NCBI GenBank assembly: GCA_903921605.1 | Contig: CAIXQV010000043.1 | Span: forward strand, 1 to 13,369 | DNA length: 13,369 nucleotides | DNA from: an uncultured Planctomycetaceae bacterium | GTDB taxonomy: Bacteria > Planctomycetota > Planctomycetia > Planctomycetales > Planctomycetaceae | Reading direction: 5' to 3' | Shown here: positions 7,531-13,369 of the stretch, in pieces | Position numbering within the stretch: position 1 is the first letter of the stretch | Layout of the letters: each line of letters starts with the position of its first letter | Translations under genes and position numbers: made by a program | Notes under the pieces: generated by a model | The model's input: only the letters and a program-made list of their open reading frames with translations | The model's database searches: none | What the model was told of the DNA's origin: nothing

Positions 7531-8438
7531 GGAGTCAATTCCACCAATCGATGATTTCCGGTATCAGCGATCAACACACGTCCGTCGCTCAGCACAGTCA
7601 GGTCCCACGGCTGATAAAACTCATCCATGCCACGGCCGGGTTTTCCAAATCGACCAACCACCGTCCCGTCAGGTTCAAGAACCGTCAGCCGAGCAGTTTT
7701 GTTTTCGATGACGTAGATTAAGTTGTCGGAGGTTACTCGTAAGTCATAGGGATATGCCAGCGGAGACGTGGTTTCCGGCAAACTGATCACTCGCAAAAAC
7801 TTGCCTTCGTCGCCGAAGACCTGAATTCGATTATTGAATGCGTCCACCACGAAGACTTCACCATTCTGCCAGGCCATCCCGCTGGGCCTTTGGAACTGGC
7901 CTTCGCCGGTTCCGTGAGAACCAAACTCCGTTACGAATTCACCCTGCGGCGTAAACTTCTGAATGCGTTGTTTGTCACCATACTCGCCCACATAGATGAA
8001 CCCTTTGGGATCCTGAGCAATTGAAACCGGGAATACGAATTGCCCTTGCTCCGTTCCCTGAGTCCCAAACATGTGGCTGACCGTGCCGTCAGGATTGAAG
8101 ATCACGACGCGATGATAGTGAGTATCCGCGACGCCAATTTTCCCGTCGAGAAGTTCCCAGATTCCCTCAGGCTTGCCAGCGGCAAAGTCTGGCATCTCCC
8201 ACTGCTGAGTGATCTTGCCGTGCTTGTCATACACGAGCACCCGTCCGGCATCATCAAGGACGAACACGTTATCATCGGCGTCTGAATAGAGTCCTCGCGG
8301 TGCCGGCAAGAATCGCCCCGACGACGGAATCTTCCACGAGTCAAATTTCGAAACGTAGAACTCCGGATCATTTCCGCCGTCAACACAGCCGGACAGCATC
8401 AGCAGAATGATCGACAACAAGCCACGAAGACGCGACAT
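7527..8438 (-). CDS. NHL-repeat beta-propeller lipoprotein
   Basis: A predicted exported lipoprotein with a beta-propeller of five or six NHL blades, a fold used for protein, ligand or peptidoglycan contacts. Starting at the ATG at 8438 gives 303 residues with an ideal lipoprotein signal: MSRLRG, a hydrophobic run, then lipobox LSGC with the lipidated Cys at residue 18. In-frame earlier starts exist at 8483 (ATG) and 8495 (GTG); they would lengthen only the N-region, and none has a clear ribosome binding site. Blade signatures include DTHYHRVVIFNPDG (about 105-118), QRIQKFTPQGEFV, DAFNNRIQVFGDEGKF (about 199-214) and the closing DTGNHRLVEL (about 292-301). The linkers GTQGTEQGQF and GSHGTGEGQF are typical of NHL proteins. 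It is the first gene of the cluster and overlaps the vWA gene by four bases, suggesting that the products act together. No catalytic residues were recognised. Confidence 0.88.
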   Translation of the reverse strand: MSRLRGLLSIILLMLSGCVDGGNDPEFYVSKFDSWKIPSSGRFLPAPRGLYSDADDNVFVLDDAGRVLVYDKHGKITQQWEMPDFAAGKPEGIWELLDGKIGVADTHYHRVVIFNPDGTVSHMFGTQGTEQGQFVFPVSIAQDPKGFIYVGEYGDKQRIQKFTPQGEFVTEFGSHGTGEGQFQRPSGMAWQNGEVFVVDAFNNRIQVFGDEGKFLRVISLPETTSPLAYPYDLRVTSDNLIYVIENKTARLTVLEPDGTVVGRFGKPGRGMDEFYQPWDLTVLSDGRVLIADTGNHRLVELTP

Positions 8439-8547
8439 CGGAAGATGATTCCGGTGCGATCGCTGGCTTGTTTGTTGAGACATGGGAAAGGTCACTCGAA
8501 GCTCGGATCTTTTAGGCAGGTCTTTTGATTGTTGAATTCGATTGATC

Positions 8548-8626
8548 AGCCGCCGGGCGTTAGCCCCCGGTTCCTAAGCTTTTGCATTTTTGAACAGGGG
8601 AAACCGGACGCTAACGCGTTCCGGCT
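8548..8626. repeat. REP-like inverted pair of 25-bp units
   Basis: Bases 8548-8572 and the reverse complement of 8602-8626 match at 19 of 25 positions. Both begin AGCCG, share GCGTTAGC in the middle and end CCGGTT. The head-to-head copies are 29 bases apart and could fold into a cruciform or long hairpin. This resembles the GC-rich intergenic palindromes scattered in planctomycete genomes, which is from memory. Whether the element is repeated elsewhere cannot be seen here. It sits in the gap between the ABC and NHL genes. Confidence 0.65.
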
Positions 8627-8642
8627 AATTTTATTACCAGAC

Positions 8643-8672
8643 ACCCACCGGGCGGCTTTCGCCGTTACGGGT
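8643..8672 (-). terminator. Hairpin downstream of the ABC ATPase gene
   Basis: CGGC-TTTC-GCCG (8653-8664) forms a tight inner stem-loop, and ACCC (8643-8646) can pair with GGGT (8669-8672) outside it. It begins 16 bases after the ABC gene stop at 8688-8690. It could end that transcript or be a third repeat unit of the neighbouring REP-like element. There is no clean U-tract. Confidence 0.35.
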
Positions 8673-8687
8673 TAAATAACTGGCAAC

Positions 8688-9659
8688 TCACCGCAACACC
8701 AAGGATACTCGAACACCTTCCTGCAAGGGAACCGCCGGGCGTTGGTGTTTGATGATTCGCGAGGACCCGGAGGTAACACTGCGAATCAGGGATTCTGAAT
8801 AAGGTCCGTCGAACAGACACTTCATGTATTCGGCTTCTCCGGTTCCATTTGCCGCGACACTCAGGCGTTCTGGTCGAATCGCCATTTCGGTGGGCCGATC
8901 CACGTGGATGCCAAAGTCTTGAATCTCCGCAGAAGTGAACCAATTCACTGGTCCCAAAAATTCCGCCAGAAACGCACTGGCGGGTGACTCGTAAAGTTCT
9001 CGTGTCGGTCCCTGAAAAACAACGGCTCCTTCATGCAGACAAATCACCGAATCGGATCGCCGCAAAACGGTTTCCGGCTCGTGCGACGAAAACACTATTG
9101 AGGAAGAGGATCGTTCGATCAGACTAGCCACCACTTCCCAGTAACGCGGCTTTCGGCCCGGATCCACGTGACTGAGCGGTTCGTCCATCAACAGCATTTC
9201 AGCGTTTGACACTAAAGCTCGAGCCAATGACAAACGAGATCTCTCCCCCTGTGACAGTTCATCCGGAAACGCTGCTTTTCGATGGTCCAGATCCAGGGAG
9301 GACAGAATTTCGTCTGCCAATTCTTTCGATTTGTTAACACTGTGCAGATGTTGTTCGGCGGACAGATGGGGCCATAAACCGCCATTCTGAGGCACCCAGA
9401 AGAGCGGTACTCGGCCCGCAGTTGGCCCCAGCGGTCCTCGCAGAGTCGACGCGGATGCAGATTCCGGCAAAGTCGACGCGGTGTTTCCAATCGTCCCGCT
9501 GTCAGGGGTTTCGAACCCGGCGAGGAGATTCAGCAACGACGTTTTGCCGGCTCCCGAGTACCCAATCACGGCGGTTCTGCGGTCGGAAATCGTCAACGAC
9601 ACGTCGTTCAGTCGAGGCCGATCGGTTCCGAGGACAGTAACGTGATTGACGGTGAACAT
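8688..9659 (-). CDS. ABC transporter ATP-binding protein, importer type
   Basis: A 323-residue ATPase that would energise a membrane permease from the cytoplasmic face. Walker A is GYSGAGKTS (33-41), the Q-loop is WVPQNGG (Gln91), the signature is LSQGE (135-139), Walker B is MLLMDEP (Asp159, Glu160), the D-loop is SHVD and the switch His193 lies in SSHEP. Residues about 220-323 fit the TOBE-type regulatory domain of the PotA/ModC/FbpC group (MAIRPERLSV). Residues 59-84 before the Q-loop form a Ser/Thr/Pro-rich stretch longer than usual. The ATG at 9659 is used; an in-frame TTG at 9671 adds only four residues. No permease or binding-protein gene is adjacent, so the transported substrate is unknown. 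It is transcribed alone, divergently from the M81 gene, with the NHL gene about 250 bases downstream. Confidence 0.9.
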   Translation of the reverse strand: MFTVNHVTVLGTDRPRLNDVSLTISDRRTAVIGYSGAGKTSLLNLLAGFETPDSGTIGNTASTLPESASASTLRGPLGPTAGRVPLFWVPQNGGLWPHLSAEQHLHSVNKSKELADEILSSLDLDHRKAAFPDELSQGERSRLSLARALVSNAEMLLMDEPLSHVDPGRKPRYWEVVASLIERSSSSIVFSSHEPETVLRRSDSVICLHEGAVVFQGPTRELYESPASAFLAEFLGPVNWFTSAEIQDFGIHVDRPTEMAIRPERLSVAANGTGEAEYMKCLFDGPYSESLIRSVTSGSSRIIKHQRPAVPLQEGVRVSLVLR

Positions 9660-9913
9660 AAGACTCAGCAATTTTCAAAGCGGGGCACGAGTGACTTCCA
9701 TCGGTCGATCCGCATAGGATAACTACTCCCCCGGACAGATTGCGTCACTTTGGGCCTTAAAAAAGGGACCGATCCGCAGGATGTCGACTCCCACCAGTTT
9801 TTGTAGCCCACCGATGTGATTACTGCATATTGGTGGGCCGACGTTCGTGATGCTCACTTGTCCCAGCCTACGATTACCCTCAATTCACAATCTCTTCACA
9901 TAAGACACTCCCC
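9660..9913. other. Divergent intergenic region between ABC ATPase and M81 peptidase genes
   Basis: This 254-base gap must hold the promoters of both genes, but no convincing -35/-10 pair was found on either strand. The only structure is the CCCACC/GGTGGG set at 9790-9837. No ribosome binding site precedes the ATG at 9914. Confidence 0.4.
9790..9837. repeat. CCCACC direct and inverted repeats
   Basis: CCCACC occurs at 9790-9795 and 9807-9812, and its complement GGTGGG at 9832-9837. The last two form a 6-bp stem around 19 bases. It may be an operator or, with the following sequence to about 9872 (TCCCAGCCTACG), a remnant of a dispersed planctomycete intergenic repeat; the second reading rests on memory. 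Confidence 0.4.
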
Positions 9914-11410
9914 ATGAAACGCGTCGGCATCATTGCTCTGCTTCATGAAAGCAACACATTTCTCGACGAGCCCACAACGCTGGATCATTTTCGCTCGAAC
10001 CTGCTGACCACCGGCCAGGGAGTGATCGATGCGTTTCAAGGCAGTCAGCATGAAGTCGGCGGATTCATCGAAGCGATGTCGAATCAGCCAGAAATTGAAC
10101 TGGTCGGAATCTTCGGCGCGCGAGCGATGCCGTATGGAGCCATCACGACAGAATGCTGGCAAACGCTGATCGAACAACTGGAGAACGCTCTCCGGAACTC
10201 ATTGCCTCTGGACGGTCTGCTGGTCGCTCCGCATGGCGCCACCGTCGCGGTGCCGGCGCCTGATGCGGATGGAGATTGGCTGCAGCGAGTTCGTCAAATC
10301 GTCGGGCCGGACATGCCGATCATTGGAACGCTTGATCTGCATGCGAACGTTTCGCCACTGATGGCTCAGCAATGCAACGCTCTGTTTGGTTATCGCACGA
10401 ATCCCCATCTGGACCAGAAGGCTCAGGGGCTGGCCGCCGGACGAACCATGCTGCGAACATTAGCCGGGGAGATTTCCCCCAAGCTGGCGCTGGCTCAACT
10501 GCCTTTGTGCGTGAATATTGAACGACAAGCGACGCAGGAGGAACATGGTCAGCGATTCTGGGCCGAAGCCGATCGACTGCAAAAACAGCCTGGGATGATC
10601 AATGCCTGTGGGCTCTATGGATTTCCTTATTCGGACGTCGAAGAAATGGGCGGCACGGTACTGGCTGTCTCTGAACACAGTCAGGAGCTTGCAGAATCGG
10701 CAGCGAAACAACTGGCCGACTTCTGGTGGGCGATGAAGGATGAATTCACCGGCCAGCTGATTTCTGTCGAAGACGCCATCGCAATGGCCAATGAAGTGCG
10801 AGCATCCGATAAGACTCGTCCTGTGGGACTGCTCGAGATGGGTGACAACGTCGGCGGAGGAAGTCCGGGCGATGGCACCTGGATTACTCACGGATGGCTA
10901 AAGCACGGCCACGGTAAAGTGCTTACGGTCATTGCCGATCCGGACGTTGTCAGCACTGCAACCAAGAGCGGTGTTGGTACGACGTTATCGCTCAGCGTCG
11001 GAGGCAAAATCGATCCGGCTCGCCATGGCGCGCCGCTGGTGGATCGCTTCAAAGTGAAGAGCCTGAGCGAAGGAGTCTTCTCGGAACCGGAAACGCGCCA
11101 CGGCGGCTATTCGAAGTTTAATCAGGGCCCGACAGCGGTTCTGGAAAGTGATTCCGGCGTTGCGGTGATTGCGACAACTCTGCGAGTGGCCCCGATGAGC
11201 CTGCATCAGGTCCTTTCGCAGGGACTGAACCCGGCTGACTTTGCGGCCATCGTGATTAAAGGCGTGCATGCACCGGTCGCGGCGTATGCACCGGTTTGCA
11301 GTCGGCTGATTCGAGTCAACACTGACGGAGCCACCACCGCCGACGTCCACCGCTTGGCATTCTCACATCGACGTCGGCCAATGGAACCATTTGAATCTGT
11401 CGGGGCATAG
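9914..11410 (+). CDS. M81-family metallopeptidase (MlrC-like, former DUF1485)
   Basis: A 498-residue predicted zinc metallopeptidase. The founding member, MlrC of microcystin-degrading sphingomonads, cleaves linearised microcystin and its tetrapeptide; most relatives have unknown substrates. The N-terminal motif is HESNTF (11-16). LVAPHGA gives His107. GTLDLHANVS gives Asp141 and His143, and RTNPHLD gives His165, the expected D-x-H...H zinc set. The MlrC C-terminal domain starts near 308 with LLEMGDNVGGGSPGD and ends RRRPMEPFE. The length is normal and no expected residue is missing. It is a single plus-strand gene, divergent from the ABC ATPase and about 300 bases before the next gene. No peptide transporter or other mlr gene is adjacent, so microcystin should not be assumed as substrate. 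The ATG at 9914 lacks a Shine-Dalgarno site but begins directly with the conserved MKRVGIIALLHE. Confidence 0.92.
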   Translation: MKRVGIIALLHESNTFLDEPTTLDHFRSNLLTTGQGVIDAFQGSQHEVGGFIEAMSNQPEIELVGIFGARAMPYGAITTECWQTLIEQLENALRNSLPLDGLLVAPHGATVAVPAPDADGDWLQRVRQIVGPDMPIIGTLDLHANVSPLMAQQCNALFGYRTNPHLDQKAQGLAAGRTMLRTLAGEISPKLALAQLPLCVNIERQATQEEHGQRFWAEADRLQKQPGMINACGLYGFPYSDVEEMGGTVLAVSEHSQELAESAAKQLADFWWAMKDEFTGQLISVEDAIAMANEVRASDKTRPVGLLEMGDNVGGGSPGDGTWITHGWLKHGHGKVLTVIADPDVVSTATKSGVGTTLSLSVGGKIDPARHGAPLVDRFKVKSLSEGVFSEPETRHGGYSKFNQGPTAVLESDSGVAVIATTLRVAPMSLHQVLSQGLNPADFAAIVIKGVHAPVAAYAPVCSRLIRVNTDGATTADVHRLAFSHRRRPMEPFESVGA

Positions 11411-11708
11411 ATTCAAGCTCAATATTCAATGCTTGCATACGGCCTGCGTCCTTGCAAAAGGGAGCGGCTGGATATTTGTTAACCGTCGTTGCTTACACCT
11501 CAGTCTGGCTGTCACGAGTTTTTCGATTGTGACGATTGAGCTGGCGTGTTCCCGAAATCCCTCACGGTTTCTTACGCTGCCCAGCCAGTTGTCGGGCTAC
11601 GTTTTTTCGTGGCGAAGCTTCAACGGAGATCAGAATCCGTGAATTCCGAGCCGCGTACAGCGTGAACTGCAAACAACTCTGCCTGCTGCTTATTCCGGAC
11701 TGACTCTT
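11411..11708. other. Intergenic region with no recognised element
   Basis: About 298 bases between the M81 gene and the membrane/spermidine-synthase-like gene. Short open frames here lack ribosome binding sites and recognisable motifs. No RNA gene, clear terminator or promoter was identified. Confidence 0.4.
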
Positions 11709-13369
11709 ATGACAGCCCTCGGCGTCGCTACTCCTCCGACGAAAATAACTCGCCCCGCGAGCGACCACTTCGATCAAACCACACCCGGCGAAAAAGTTCT
11801 GGTCAGCTCAGCGTGGAAGTTCACGATCGTTGCCGTTGCGATCGTTTCTAATGCGGCCCTGTTGATTGCGCAACAGGCCGCCTTTCGTCTGCTGGCCCCG
11901 GTGATTGGTTCCTCAGTCGAAACATGGTCCGCCATCATCGGTGTCTTTCTGCTGGGCATTGCAATCGGCAATCATTATGCAGGCAAACTGGCCGATCGTT
12001 TTTCGGCCGTGACGCTGATCTCAGGCAGTCTTGCCGCGGGGGCGATCTCAATGCTGCTGATGCCGGTGATCGCCGACAATCTGGCCAGCTCGGTTGCCTT
12101 CGCACAACTTTCCCTCTCGGTACAGATCTTCACAGGAGCATTCTTCGTATGTCTTCTGCCGGGGATCGTGCTCAGTCTCGTCACACCGCCATCAATTCGT
12201 AGCATTGTGAATGATCCACGCGAAATCGGCTCGGTGGCCGGACGAATCTTTGCGTGGGGTACGTTTGGCAGTCTCGCCGGAAATTATCTCGCCGGTTTCG
12301 TGCTGCTCGCCATCTTCGGCGTCCGCGTGATTACGTCGATGACCGCAGCGGGTCTGGTCGTTCTTGCAGTCGCCACGTTCTTTGGCGGTCGTCGACAAGC
12401 GATTGGCGGGAGGCAAGACCAGAAACTTGCTCGTGGAATTGCGAACACACATGAGGATCGATCGACGGCTGATATCGATCGTCAATGGTATCGCAAAGCC
12501 TTGTTGATTGTATTCGCGTGCAGCTTTGTGACTGGCGCTGTGGAAGGCGCGGCGTTTCGAATTCTGGCTCCACTGGTTGGCGTTTCGATGTTTCTGTCCG
12601 CGGGCGTTGTTGGAGTCATTCTCGCCGGGATGTCGTTCGGCAACGCTTTTGGCGGGCATCTTGCAACACGATTTGGAACGCTTCAGGTTCTGCGGAAGTC
12701 ACTCATTGCCTGTGCTGTGGCGACTCTGGCTGTAGCTCCTCTCTGGAAGTTTGTGGTCAGCAGCGGCATCTTCAAGCAGATGTCTTTGATTCCGCAGATT
12801 CTGGCCTGGTCATTCACACTGTTTCTATTGCCGGCGATCGCGTTCGGCACGATAACGCCGCAGGTGATTCGGCTGTCGGTCCGCAGTGTGAAGAACTCCG
12901 GGAAAATCTCGGGCCAACTTTATGCATGGTCGACGGTTGGCTGCATCGTGGGAATTCTGGCCGCAGCCTGGTTCTCCATTGAAACGTTTGGCGCTATTCG
13001 AACGAGCATCCTCTGTGGCATGATCCCCGTCGCACTGGCATTGCTGACAGGGTATGGGACGCCCAAAGCAACTGACGACGTTTCTCAAACCTCCGCCGCG
13101 AAGTCTGATCAGCGAACGATTCCTGTGGCCCTTCTGGTGGCGGCGGTTGCTCTGCTGCTTGTCTGTAAATCACCCTACGATCGCGAAAGCCGCTACTTCA
13201 GTCTGGAAGTCGATGCTGATGTGCTTGACGGACGTGATGTCAAGGTGCTGGTTCTGGATCGACTCGTTCATTCCGCCATTGATCTGGATGACCCATCGTT
13301 TCTGCATTACCCGCATGAACGGATTCAGGGCGACTTCACCCGCGCTGCTGCAAAGGATGCTCGAGCCGC
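11709..13369 (+). CDS. Fused multi-pass membrane protein with spermidine-synthase-like domain (3' end beyond window)
   Basis: The frame is open from the ATG at 11709 to the right edge, 553 codons with no stop. Residues 1-36 are polar. Residues about 37-450 hold some ten to twelve hydrophobic segments in two similar halves. A charged linker (about 226-262) separates the halves. After one more hydrophobic stretch (471-487) the sequence SPYDRESRYFSLEV (488-501) begins a spermidine-synthase-like domain. It continues with LVLDRLVHSAIDLDDPSFLHYPHE (514-537), matching the start of SpeE-type aminopropyltransferases. The S-adenosyl-binding glycine motif would lie beyond the window. Such fused MFS-like/spermidine synthase proteins are widespread in bacteria; enzymatic polyamine synthesis by them is often unproven. 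No in-frame ATG lies upstream back to the TGA at 11640, and no ribosome binding site is clear. Role: membrane-linked aminopropyl or methyl transfer is possible, not established. Confidence 0.88.
   Translation, partial: MTALGVATPPTKITRPASDHFDQTTPGEKVLVSSAWKFTIVAVAIVSNAALLIAQQAAFRLLAPVIGSSVETWSAIIGVFLLGIAIGNHYAGKLADRFSAVTLISGSLAAGAISMLLMPVIADNLASSVAFAQLSLSVQIFTGAFFVCLLPGIVLSLVTPPSIRSIVNDPREIGSVAGRIFAWGTFGSLAGNYLAGFVLLAIFGVRVITSMTAAGLVVLAVATFFGGRRQAIGGRQDQKLARGIANTHEDRSTADIDRQWYRKALLIVFACSFVTGAVEGAAFRILAPLVGVSMFLSAGVVGVILAGMSFGNAFGGHLATRFGTLQVLRKSLIACAVATLAVAPLWKFVVSSGIFKQMSLIPQILAWSFTLFLLPAIAFGTITPQVIRLSVRSVKNSGKISGQLYAWSTVGCIVGILAAAWFSIETFGAIRTSILCGMIPVALALLTGYGTPKATDDVSQTSAAKSDQRTIPVALLVAAVALLLVCKSPYDRESRYFSLEVDADVLDGRDVKVLVLDRLVHSAIDLDDPSFLHYPHERIQGDFTRAAAKDARA

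Noticed and set aside
4666..7711. Several plus-strand frames of 60-180 codons opposite the vWA and NHL genes
   Set aside because: Antisense shadows without motifs; the minus strand holds continuous 1041- and about 303-residue proteins with clear domains.
9914..11410. Naming the M81 gene mlrC
   Set aside because: The family and zinc residues match, but there are no mlrA, mlrB or mlrD neighbours, and most M81 proteins do not act on microcystin.
11391..11642. Short plus-strand frame after the M81 gene
   Set aside because: It starts inside the end of the M81 gene, has no ribosome binding site and no recognisable domain.
11562..13088. Frames on both strands (for example 12485-12982 plus, 12192-12659 minus)
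   Set aside because: They overlap the fused membrane/spermidine-synthase-like protein out of frame; their compositions are Arg/Ser/Cys/His-rich and motif-free.

Overview
This window looks like chromosome of a planctomycete (Planctomycetes/Planctomycetota). That is an inference from the gene families rather than from a marker gene. The clues are an RsuA/RluB-type pseudouridine synthase with long Arg/Pro-rich tails, a secreted Ser/Asn-rich BON protein, a giant double-vWA/GATase-like membrane protein beside MoxR, an NHL lipoprotein, an MlrC-like M81 peptidase, and GC-rich inverted intergenic repeats. GC content is moderate, Shine-Dalgarno sites are patchy, and I see no rRNA, tRNA, CRISPR array, transposase or phage gene.

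Layout. 1-1292 (minus): pseudouridine synthase, its 3' end cut by the window edge inside an 18-bp tandem repeat. 1293-1692: divergent intergenic region with an extended -10 promoter for that gene. 1693-2355 (plus): secreted BON-domain protein. 2459-3268 (plus): SDR oxidoreductase. It converges on a minus-strand cluster transcribed in the order NHL-repeat lipoprotein (8438-7527), 1041-residue membrane vWA/GATase-like protein (7530-4405), MoxR AAA+ ATPase (4326-3319). 8548-8672: REP-like inverted repeats and a hairpin. 8659-8688 region and leftward-reading gene 9659-8688 (minus): ABC ATPase with no permease beside it. 9660-9913: divergent intergenic region with CCCACC/GGTGGG repeats. 9914-11410 (plus): M81 (MlrC-like) metallopeptidase. 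11709-13369 (plus): fused multi-pass membrane/spermidine-synthase-like protein, running off the right edge.

How the genes may work together. The strongest multi-gene unit is NHL-vWA-MoxR. The NHL and vWA genes overlap by ATGA and MoxR follows after 78 bp. Hydrophobic segments and the positive-inside rule put the vWA and GATase-like domains of the large protein outside the cytoplasm and its basic, Ser-rich tail inside. The NHL lipoprotein would lie on the outer side with the vWA domains, and MoxR on the inner side with the tail. I read this as a candidate trans-envelope chaperone/assembly device. It lacks the DUF58 protein that usually accompanies MoxR-vWA pairs. The other genes look like independent single-gene units.
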